The notes under the pieces are model-generated. The model made no database searches, had not been told where the DNA came from, and saw only the letters and a program-made list of their open reading frames with translations. Position numbers and translations under genes: made by a program. Shown here one piece after another: positions 26,775-33,774 of a stretch of DNA of 64,000 nt (position 1 is the first letter of the stretch; each line of letters starts with the position of its first letter). Source of the stretch: BOG-908 sp963692875 (GTDB taxonomy: Bacteria; Pseudomonadota; Alphaproteobacteria; Acetobacterales; Acetobacteraceae); the NCBI GenBank assembly GCA_965198755.1, contig OZ240673.1, positions 4,030,001 to 4,094,000 of the forward strand. Reading direction: 5' to 3'.

Positions 26775-27527
26775 CTAGCCGTGCGCGCGGCCGGTGATGC
26801 GCACGGTGAATTCCTTGCCGATGATTGACGCCGCCGGTGTGTCCCCAGTGGATTGCGCTCGCAGGATGCGCTCGATCTCCGCGCGGGCTTCGTCGTTGCC
26901 GGAGAAACCTGCCAGCGTCAGGCCGCTGTAATGCCCTGACGAATCCAAAACGAAGCTGACGGTGACGCGATACTGCGCGAAACGCAGCTTCTCGTCCTCG
27001 CGCAGTGCCTGCTGCAAATGCGATTGCACCAGGTCGCGGTAGTAGCCGTCGTTGTCGCCGCCCGAATCGTCGCCCTCGCCGGTGCCAGTGCCCAACCCGA
27101 TGCCGCCGCCACCGTTGCCGAGTGCCAGGCCCGAGTTGCCCGGACCCGCAATCGAGGTGGTGACGCTGGCCTTTGGTGTGGGCGCTTTCGGCGCCGGCTT
27201 GCTCACCGCCCTTTGCGGCGTGGCCTCGCGCTGCTTGGGAGTCTCCTCGGTCTTTTTCGGCGGCGGCGGCGTCTTCGGCGGTGGCGGCGGGGGTGGTGGT
27301 GGCGGCAGCTGCACCTGGGTGATGTGCGGCTCGTTGTGCGGTCGCGCTGCAGGTGCCGCACCGCCCTTCAGAAGTACGTAGGCGGAAACGCCGACGATGG
27401 CGATGGCGAGGAAGCCGCCCACCGGCAGGCCGTAGCGCTGCAGCGACGTCTTGCGGTCCAGCTCCGCGTTGAAATCATCGTCGTCGAGCACGGCTTTGTC
27501 AGCTGCCGGGCGAGCGCTGGGCGGCAA
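26775..27527 (-). CDS. TonB-family energy transducer
   Basis: 250 residues. A 30-residue cytosolic start, one membrane helix (LPVGGFLAIAIVGVSAYVLL), a Pro/Lys-rich periplasmic stretch with a ten-proline run, a glycine-rich hinge, and a C-terminal TonB-like domain (about 160-250, YYRDLVQSHLQQALRED). It transmits proton-motive energy from ExbB/ExbD to an outer-membrane partner. It overlaps the end of exbD by 29 bases, indicating tight coupling. Confidence 0.85.
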   Translation of the reverse strand: MPPSARPAADKAVLDDDDFNAELDRKTSLQRYGLPVGGFLAIAIVGVSAYVLLKGGAAPAARPHNEPHITQVQLPPPPPPPPPPKTPPPPKKTEETPKQREATPQRAVSKPAPKAPTPKASVTTSIAGPGNSGLALGNGGGGIGLGTGTGEGDDSGGDNDGYYRDLVQSHLQQALREDEKLRFAQYRVTVSFVLDSSGHYSGLTLAGFSGNDEARAEIERILRAQSTGDTPAASIIGKEFTVRITGRAHG

Positions 27528-27903
27528 GCCCGAGCGAGGTGATGCCGACGCGCCCGCACACGTCGAGCACGTTCATGATCTTTTCGTATTGCGACTGGCG
27601 GTCACCCTTCAGCACGATCGGCAGGTCCGGCGTGATCGCTTTCGCGTCGCGCAACTTGGCCTCCAGCTCGGCAAGGCTCACCGGGATCGCGTCGATGAAG
27701 ACCTGGCCTGCGTTGTTGACCGAGACCACCTTGGTCTTCGGCACCGCTAGCGACACCGTAGAGCTGCCCTTCGGCAGGTCCACCTTCACGCCCTGCACCG
27801 AGGCGGTGGTCATGATGATGAAAATCACCACCAGCACGTAGGCGAGGTCGAGCATCGGCGTGATGTTGATGTCGTCGTACGGCTTCTCGTCGTTGACCTG
27901 CAT
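27499..27903 (-). CDS. ExbD/TolR-family biopolymer transporter
   Basis: 134 residues. A short N-terminus (DDINITPMLDLAYVLVVIFI) places the conserved proton-relay Asp in the single membrane helix, followed by a periplasmic domain. Partner of the ExbB domain encoded just upstream (12-base gap). Confidence 0.9.
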   Translation of the reverse strand: MQVNDEKPYDDINITPMLDLAYVLVVIFIIMTTASVQGVKVDLPKGSSTVSLAVPKTKVVSVNNAGQVFIDAIPVSLAELEAKLRDAKAITPDLPIVLKGDRQSQYEKIMNVLDVCGRVGITSLGLAAQRSPGS

Positions 27904-27915
27904 GCGCGCTGGCTC

Positions 27916-29811
27916 CTACTCGGCAGCGCCGGGCTGGGTGCGCGCGCGCGCGTACTCGCCCTCGGCAATGCGGGTGACGACCTCGTCGACGAACACGCTC
28001 ATCTCGGAGATCACGGTCTTGATGCGGGTCTGGAAGTAGTTGTAGCCGAACAGAGCGGGGATCGCGACGAACATGCCGGTGGCGGTGGCCAGCAATGCGG
28101 CCGAGATGCCCGGTGCGATGGAGTTGACATTCACGTCGCCGGCCGCCGCGATGGCGGCGAACGTGATCATCACGCCGACGACGGTGCCGAGCAGGCCCAC
28201 GAACGGCCCGCCGGAAATTGCGATGGTGAGGAACACCATCAGGTTGTTCAACTTGGCGATCTCGCGCACCATCTGCCCGTCCATCGAGGAGCGGATCGCG
28301 GCGAGAGATTGCGGCGCGATGTTGCCGTCCGGCAGCACGCGGCCGGTGGACAGCCTGTCCTCGACCTCGCGCACGCCGGTTTCGTACACACGGTACAGGC
28401 AGGACGACGTCATGCCGCGTGCGCGGTCCCTCGGCACCGGCGGCAGCAGCACGTTGCTCTTGCGGTTGATCTCGCGCAGCAGAACCAGAAAACGCTTGTT
28501 GGCGCCGGCAACGCGGCCGACATAGGTGGCCTTGGCCACCATCACCAGCCAGGAAACCAGCATCATGAATATCAGGATGCCGATGATCACCCAGGCGTCG
28601 AGGGTGACGGATTTGAGGATGATGCCGATGTAGCCGCTGCCGAAGCTGCTGGTCTGCTCAGGGTTTTCGAAAGCCAGCAGGTTGGACTGCGTGCCCTGGT
28701 CGCGGTCCGCCAGCATGATCTCGCCGTCCGGGCGCACCGTCTTGCTGATCTGCAGCTCGTCCATCTCGCCGGTGTAGGGCGCGCCGGGGGCGACGGAGAC
28801 CGACGCGCCGCCGGGCCCCGCGGCGGACGGCAGCAGCGATGGGCCGCCCAGCACGCCGGCGCCAATGATCGCCGGCATCACGCCGGCCGCCTCTGCCGCG
28901 TGTGCGCCGTCGACGAACAGCGTCACCTTGTTGGCCGAGCTCGTCACCGTCAGCAGGTGCCAGCTGTCGGCGACCAGCGGCGAGGTCGCGGTGGCCTTGA
29001 TGGCACCTGCAGGCGACGTCACAGCAACCTGCGGCACGCCGGCTTCCAGGGTCACCGCGAAGTCGGCAACGCCGGCCGAATCGCGCTGGTCGTAGACCAC
29101 CGAGCTCTGTGCAAGAGGGTTGGGCTTCACCCAGACCTGCCAGGTCAGCGTTTCGGCGGCAGAGATGTTCAGCGTCGGGTTGGCGGCGAGCCTGACCGGC
29201 GCGGTGCCGTCGAACTTGGCACCGAAGCCGATGATTGCGGTCTCGTCGCGCTTGGCCGGCGTGGCGGCGTTGTTGTTGTACGCCGTGCTGTCCTTCGGCA
29301 GGCCACCCTCCTCGGCGAAGTGCCAGATCAGCAGCTGGTCGGAATCGTAGGTGGCGTGCGCGTCGGACGCGTCGTTGGCCTTTTCGTTGCCCCAGTACAT
29401 GTAGAAGCTGATGGCCGCACCTGGTGCCAGGTCCGGCACGTCGACCCACACCAACGCAACCTGGTCGACCAGGCCGTCGAACTTCTCGATGTGGTAGTGC
29501 AGCGGCGTGCGGTCGTCGGCGCCGACGAAGCGGATGTCGCCGCCATCTTGTTTGGCGGTGTCGAACTTGAAGTTGTTGGCCAGCAGCCGCACCAGCACCT
29601 GCGTGCGGCCGATCGGCTGGCTGATGTTGGCACTCTTCGGCGTGGTGTCGGCGTCGATCTTCACCCGGTACTGCCAGTCACCGTTCCACCACGCGGCCTG
29701 TGCGGTGCCGCCTGCCAGCAGCATTGCCGCACATATGGCCAATAGGGGCAGCGTGCATCGCTGCGCGGAGCGTTGCAGGATACCAAGCCGGGCGCACAGT
29801 CCGTGCCACAT
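27916..29811 (-). CDS. DUF2341-LamG-like-ExbB fusion protein
   Basis: 631 residues. Signal peptide or first helix (LPLLAICAAMLLAGGTAQA), a DUF2341 domain (about 40-150, WWNGDWQYRVKIDADTTPK), a concanavalin/LamG-like beta sandwich (about 175-360), then a C-terminal MotA/TolQ/ExbB proton-channel domain with three membrane helices (about 400-600; ISGGPFVGLLGTVVGVMITF and ISAALLATATGMFVAIPALF). The carbohydrate-binding-like part is therefore fixed in the periplasm to the motor. Start 29811 lies one base after the TpsB stop codon. Confidence 0.86.
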   Translation of the reverse strand: MWHGLCARLGILQRSAQRCTLPLLAICAAMLLAGGTAQAAWWNGDWQYRVKIDADTTPKSANISQPIGRTQVLVRLLANNFKFDTAKQDGGDIRFVGADDRTPLHYHIEKFDGLVDQVALVWVDVPDLAPGAAISFYMYWGNEKANDASDAHATYDSDQLLIWHFAEEGGLPKDSTAYNNNAATPAKRDETAIIGFGAKFDGTAPVRLAANPTLNISAAETLTWQVWVKPNPLAQSSVVYDQRDSAGVADFAVTLEAGVPQVAVTSPAGAIKATATSPLVADSWHLLTVTSSANKVTLFVDGAHAAEAAGVMPAIIGAGVLGGPSLLPSAAGPGGASVSVAPGAPYTGEMDELQISKTVRPDGEIMLADRDQGTQSNLLAFENPEQTSSFGSGYIGIILKSVTLDAWVIIGILIFMMLVSWLVMVAKATYVGRVAGANKRFLVLLREINRKSNVLLPPVPRDRARGMTSSCLYRVYETGVREVEDRLSTGRVLPDGNIAPQSLAAIRSSMDGQMVREIAKLNNLMVFLTIAISGGPFVGLLGTVVGVMITFAAIAAAGDVNVNSIAPGISAALLATATGMFVAIPALFGYNYFQTRIKTVISEMSVFVDEVVTRIAEGEYARARTQPGAAE

Positions 29812-29812
29812 G

Positions 29813-31570
29813 TCAGAACTCTCCGTAGACGCGGAACAGCACGCGGTTGGTGCCGGCGCGCGTGTTGGGGCCGGTGTTGAGGGTTTGTGCATCCTGCAGA
29901 ACCCCGTTGAGGTAGCCCCACAGGTTCACCCGGCTGCCGATGCCGGCGGATTGCAGCCCGTAGGACGAGCGCTGTCCCACCTGCGCCTGCGTCAGGTTGA
30001 CCACGCCGCCGTCGTAGAAGACGTGGAGGCGCCAGGATTGCAGCGGCTTGCCGATGTATTTGGCAACCGACGGGCTGCGCAGTTCGGTCTGCATGTAGGC
30101 GCCGTAGTCGCCCAGCGTTTCTGCTTCGAGGTAGCCGCGCACCGAGTCCAGGCCGCCGGCGCCGATCTGCTCGCTGCTGACCAGCGGGTCGTTGGTCAAC
30201 TGGCCGGTGACCGACCCCCACAGCTGCACGTCGTGCGGCAGGTCCTGTTCGCGCGTGATGGTGGCGCGCGCGATGGAGAAGCCGGGCGGTGCGTTGTACG
30301 CCTTGTTGAAAAACTCCGGCTCGTTGCTGCCGAGCGGCGAGAGGCCGAACTCCAGGCCGAGCGTTGCGTCGGTGGTCGAATGCGCGCCGGTCCAGTTGGC
30401 AGCGTAGGTCGCACTCACCGGGTAGTACGTTACCGGCGCGGAGGTGACCTGGCTGGTGGACTTGAACGTGTCCAGCTCGAAATACTTCTTGTAGTCCCAG
30501 CCGACGGACAGCGAGTGGCTGAAGTTGCTGGTGCTGCCGAGCGGGATCAGCACGCGAAAGCCGGCCGAGGTGCCGCGGCCGGCCACGTCGGTGGTGCCCA
30601 GGGCAGTCACGTTGCTGTTGGAGTGCAGGTAGCTGAACAGCAGCGAGAGCTTGTTGTCGGGGATGTGAAACAGGTAGGAGGCCGACGTTACTTCGGCGTT
30701 GCGCACGTCCTCCGGGGCGACCTGGTAGCTGATGGTGCCGCTGTCGCCGCGTTGGAACAGATTGCCGTAGGTGAGCGAGGCGGCCAGTCGCAGCGGCGTG
30801 GTGTCGGCGTTGTTGCGGTTGTTCAACTCCAGCGTTCCGTGCAGCGGAAACTTGTCGGTGACGTCGAGGTCCACGTCCACCGTGTCGGGCAGCCGCCCGG
30901 CGCGCAGGCTGGGCTGCACCTGGCGGTCGGGCAGGGTGTTCAGCGCGGTGAGGTCGCGCAGGATGGCGTTGCGGTTGGGCACCGTGCCGGGGGCGACGGA
31001 GGGTGCGCCGCGGCGCACGTCGCTCGGCAGGAAGTAGCGCGCGCCGACCACGCGCAGGCGCCCGACGCGGCGTTCGACCACCTGCAAGGTGATCACCGCT
31101 GGCTGCCCCGGCTGGACGTGCTGCGCCGGGATCACGACGGAGACGGTGTCGTAGCCGCGCGCGGCATAGAGTGATTGCAGCGCGGATTTCGCGTGCTCGA
31201 TGTCGGCCACCGTCTTGCCGGGACCGACGAAGGGATAGACCGCTTCCTCGACGTCGTCCTGCGGCAACACGGTGCTGCCCTCGACACGGATTTCGGTGAC
31301 GTCGAATACTGGTGCCCGCTCGGCGCCAAGCCGCGCAACTTGCGTTGACGCTGCGGCGCCAGGCTGCGCGACTTGCGTTGACGCTGCGGCGCCGGACCGT
31401 GCGGCTTGAGTCGGCGATGCAGCGTCAGGCTGCGCGGCTTGCGCTGCCGGCGCGGCCGCACGCAACGGCAGCGACGGCCACGCGCTTGCCAGCAGCGCCA
31501 GCGCGCCCGCGACAACCTTGCGTTGCGCATGCATTGCGGGGCGGGCCAGCGTCACTCGCACAATCAGCAC
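29813..31570 (-). CDS. TpsB/ShlB/FhaC-type outer-membrane transporter
   Basis: 585 residues. Signal sequence, an Ala/Gln-rich linker with repeated AAASTQVAQPG units (31320-31450), two POTRA-like domains (about 85-245, VFDVTEIRVEGSTVLPQDDV and RVGRLRVVGARYFLPSDV), and a 16-strand-type barrel with the FhaC motif GGLDSVRGYLEAETLGDYG and a C-terminal Phe (RVLFRVYGEF). Two-partner-secretion pores export large proteins; no TpsA-like haemagglutinin gene is present here. GTG 31570 is preferred because GGAAGG lies 6 bases upstream. First gene of a seven-gene operon, divergent from the PstS-like gene. Confidence 0.87.
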   Translation of the reverse strand: MLIVRVTLARPAMHAQRKVVAGALALLASAWPSLPLRAAAPAAQAAQPDAASPTQAARSGAAASTQVAQPGAAASTQVARLGAERAPVFDVTEIRVEGSTVLPQDDVEEAVYPFVGPGKTVADIEHAKSALQSLYAARGYDTVSVVIPAQHVQPGQPAVITLQVVERRVGRLRVVGARYFLPSDVRRGAPSVAPGTVPNRNAILRDLTALNTLPDRQVQPSLRAGRLPDTVDVDLDVTDKFPLHGTLELNNRNNADTTPLRLAASLTYGNLFQRGDSGTISYQVAPEDVRNAEVTSASYLFHIPDNKLSLLFSYLHSNSNVTALGTTDVAGRGTSAGFRVLIPLGSTSNFSHSLSVGWDYKKYFELDTFKSTSQVTSAPVTYYPVSATYAANWTGAHSTTDATLGLEFGLSPLGSNEPEFFNKAYNAPPGFSIARATITREQDLPHDVQLWGSVTGQLTNDPLVSSEQIGAGGLDSVRGYLEAETLGDYGAYMQTELRSPSVAKYIGKPLQSWRLHVFYDGGVVNLTQAQVGQRSSYGLQSAGIGSRVNLWGYLNGVLQDAQTLNTGPNTRAGTNRVLFRVYGEF

Positions 31571-31821
31571 CCGTCACCTTCCGTTCGGCGCGGCGTTGGT
31601 GTGCCGAACGCGCCCGTGTTGTCACGCACGATGGCGCAACGCAACCTTGCTCTGGCCGTCCGGCATGCCGGGCGTGCCGCGAGCCACACGCTTGCGCGCA
31701 GAAACCGCACCGCATGTCAGACCACGCGTGCGACGCTTCGGCAGGCCGGCGCGTGCCGTCTGCACGCCGTCCCAACCACCGATCAGCCGAGTTGACGCTG
31801 CCGTCTAGCAAAAAGGCTTGC

Positions 31822-31839
31822 CTGTCAGCAACATGTAAC
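31822..31839 (+). promoter_or_regulatory. Possible Pho box 1 (weak)
   Basis: CTGTCAGCAACATGTAAC compared with the PhoB consensus of two CTGTCAT-like heptamers spaced by four bases. Several mismatches in the second half. Might serve either direction. Confidence 0.35.
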
Positions 31840-31913
31840 GACGCATTCGGTGAAGATACCGCTCGCGTGCAGAGACCAGGCGACGCTGCGCACCCTGCAG
31901 CAACGGCGAAAGA

Positions 31914-31931
31914 CCGTCATAAAACTGCAAC
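31914..31931 (+). promoter_or_regulatory. Possible Pho box 2
   Basis: CCGTCATAAAACTGCAAC closely matches the CTGTCAT-AAAA-CTGTCAC arrangement; the first heptamer and spacer are nearly exact. Confidence 0.55.
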
Positions 31932-31969
31932 ATGCCGCACGCGCGAAACCGGTACAGACAGTTCGCGTC

Positions 31970-31998
31970 GCGTCATAAATCTGTAAATTTCCTATAAT
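31970..31998 (+). promoter_or_regulatory. Pho box 3 and -10 element of the PstS-like gene
   Basis: GCGTCATAAATCTGTAAA at 31970-31987 is the best Pho-box match and covers the -35 position of a TATAAT at 31993-31998, the layout of PhoB-activated promoters. The transcript would start near 32005, about 85 bases before the ATG. Confidence 0.6.
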
Positions 31999-32089
31999 GA
32001 AGACGTCACACATCAACCCGCAGGTTCTGCTAGGAAACGCCGCAGCCGGCGCAAAGACGCCGGTCATCATCCTCAAGGGGAATCCTCAC

Positions 32090-33565
32090 ATGTCTCGCAC
32101 CCACCTGCTGGGCGCTGTCTCGGCGGCTGCGCTCTCGCTCGCGTCGTTGCCCGCCAGCGCTGCTTACGCTCCGCCCTCCAGCCCGCCCGCAAACGCCATC
32201 ACCGGCGGCGGCTCCACCTTGGCTGAATTCGACTACTTCGTTGAATTCTACACGTTCAACTCGAACCAGTCCGCCAGCGGCGCGCAGTTCTACAACAGCA
32301 CCGCGGTGACCGGCGAGCCGAACACCAACGACTTCCTGTACTGGCCGGCTGGCTCGGGTTCGGGCCAGGCTGCGTTCCTGACCGACGACATCACCTGCGA
32401 CAGCAACAAGGTCGAAGCCGTCGCTCCCACCACCGGCCCGAACTCCGGCACAGTGGGCGCCTGCACCGCCACCACCGTCGGCGGCGCCAACGTCGTCGAT
32501 TACGGCGCGTCGGACGCTACGCTGTCCAGCACGCAGATCTCCGGCTGGTCCACCTCCACGGTCGGCCAGAAGGCTGCCGGCAACCTGATCCAGCTGCCCT
32601 CGATGGGCGTCGGCGTCTCGTTCCCGGTCGTCAACGCCAAGGTGACCGCCAACGGTGCCACCACCGCCAACAAGGCGCAGAAGGGCGGCATCACGCTGAC
32701 CGACAATGACCTGTGCGGCATCTTCTCCGGCAAGTTCACCAACTGGAACCAGACCTCGGCCACCAAGCTGCTGGCTCCCGGCACCATCACCGTCGTCTAT
32801 CGCAGCGACGGCTCGGGCACGTCCTTCCTGCTGCTGAACCACCTGGCCGCAGTGTGCACGACCAGCAACTCGAACTTCCCCGCTGGTTTCACTCCGTCGA
32901 CCACGTTCGCCAGCACCACGCTGTTCCCGAATGGCGTCCCGACCACCTTCGTCGGTCAGAGCGGCAGCCAGAACCTCGCCAGCTACCTCGCCAACGGTGA
33001 AGCCACGCCGCCCGCCACACCGGTGACCTCGGCGATCGGCTATCTGTCGCCCGACTTCACTACGGTGGACCCGTCCAGCAACGCCGTGCTGGCCAACGGC
33101 AAGCCGAGCCCGCTGGTCGTTGCCGCGGCGAAGAACTCCGTCAACAACGCGATCTACATCCCGACGGTCACCAACATCACCAACGCGCTGAACCACGTCG
33201 GCAGCGGCGCCACCAACGCGACCCCGCCTGCCAACGCCAGCGCAGGCGCCATGCCGGCCAACTACGTGCCGCTGGTCCCTACTCCGGCGCTCGGCTACCC
33301 GGTCGTCGGCTACACCACGTTCGACTTCGCGCAGTGCTATGCGACGCCGGCGGTGGCTTCCGGCATCATCAGCTTCCTGACCGACCACTACAGCACCACG
33401 GCCGCCTACGCGACGTCGATCTCCAACAACGGCTTCGTCTCGATCTCGTCCTCGGGCGCCAAGGCGTTCGTGAGCGTCATCACCGGCGGCATTCTTGGCA
33501 ACACCAAGAAGTGGAACGACAACATCGAGAACGCGACTGCCTGCAAGGGCCTGGTTGGTCGCTAA
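32090..33565 (+). CDS. PstS-like phosphate-binding protein, secreted
   Basis: 491 residues. Signal peptide (LLGAVSAAALSLASLPASAAYAPP) and a periplasmic-binding fold with PstS/DING elements: GGGSTLAEFDYF, VDYGASDATLSSTQ, FSGKFTNWNQTS, the phosphate-binding segment YRSDGSGTSFLLLNHL, IGYLSPDFT and YPVVGYTTFDFAQCY. Aspartates in GASDA and RSDGSG are retained. It is longer than E. coli PstS and Ser/Thr/Asn/Ala-rich. No pstCAB genes are nearby, so it may not serve an ABC importer. ATG 32090 is preceded by AAGGGGA. Two good Pho-box-like sites lie upstream and a clear terminator downstream. Confidence 0.88.
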   Translation: MSRTHLLGAVSAAALSLASLPASAAYAPPSSPPANAITGGGSTLAEFDYFVEFYTFNSNQSASGAQFYNSTAVTGEPNTNDFLYWPAGSGSGQAAFLTDDITCDSNKVEAVAPTTGPNSGTVGACTATTVGGANVVDYGASDATLSSTQISGWSTSTVGQKAAGNLIQLPSMGVGVSFPVVNAKVTANGATTANKAQKGGITLTDNDLCGIFSGKFTNWNQTSATKLLAPGTITVVYRSDGSGTSFLLLNHLAAVCTTSNSNFPAGFTPSTTFASTTLFPNGVPTTFVGQSGSQNLASYLANGEATPPATPVTSAIGYLSPDFTTVDPSSNAVLANGKPSPLVVAAAKNSVNNAIYIPTVTNITNALNHVGSGATNATPPANASAGAMPANYVPLVPTPALGYPVVGYTTFDFAQCYATPAVASGIISFLTDHYSTTAAYATSISNNGFVSISSSGAKAFVSVITGGILGNTKKWNDNIENATACKGLVGR

Positions 33566-33600
33566 GACCTCTCCAGACGCCTGCACGCTTGAGAAAGGAG

Positions 33601-33632
33601 GCGGCCACTTCGGTGGCCGCTTTTCTGTTTTG
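33601..33632 (+). terminator. Rho-independent terminator after PstS-like gene
   Basis: GCGGCCACTTCGGTGGCCGC forms a GC-rich hairpin followed by TTTTCTGTTTT, 36 bases after the stop codon and just before a palindromic repeat. Confidence 0.85.
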
Positions 33633-33637
33633 AGGCG

Positions 33638-33774
33638 AAGCAAGGAAGGCCTTCTTTTTCGAGAAAAAGAAGCAAAAAGCTTTTGTCGCGGCTGTCGCGG
33701 TTCTGTCCGGCGAGCGCGCGACAGCTTCGAGCAAAAGTTTTTTGCTTCTTTTTTTCAAAAAAGAAGCGCTTGCC
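33638..33774. repeat. Intergenic palindromic repeat between convergent genes
   Basis: Both mini-hairpins CTTC/GAAG. Core variant GTCGCGGCTGTCGCG against CGCGACAGCTTCGAGC, also seen at 43975. It ends exactly on the stop codon of the receptor gene. Confidence 0.88.

Larger units (their letters stand above)
31571..32089. promoter_or_regulatory. Divergent control region between TpsB operon and PstS-like gene
   Basis: About 520 bases without a gene. It carries three Pho-box-like sequences (31822-31839, 31914-31931, 31970-31987) and a TATAAT at 31993-31998 pointing toward the PstS-like gene. The stretch nearest the TpsB gene is GC-rich and shows nothing clear. Confidence 0.55.

Noticed and set aside
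29811..29892. Longer start for the DUF2341-ExbB protein
   Set aside because: It would overlap the TpsB C-terminus; ATG 29811 is one base after the TpsB stop and precedes a signal peptide.
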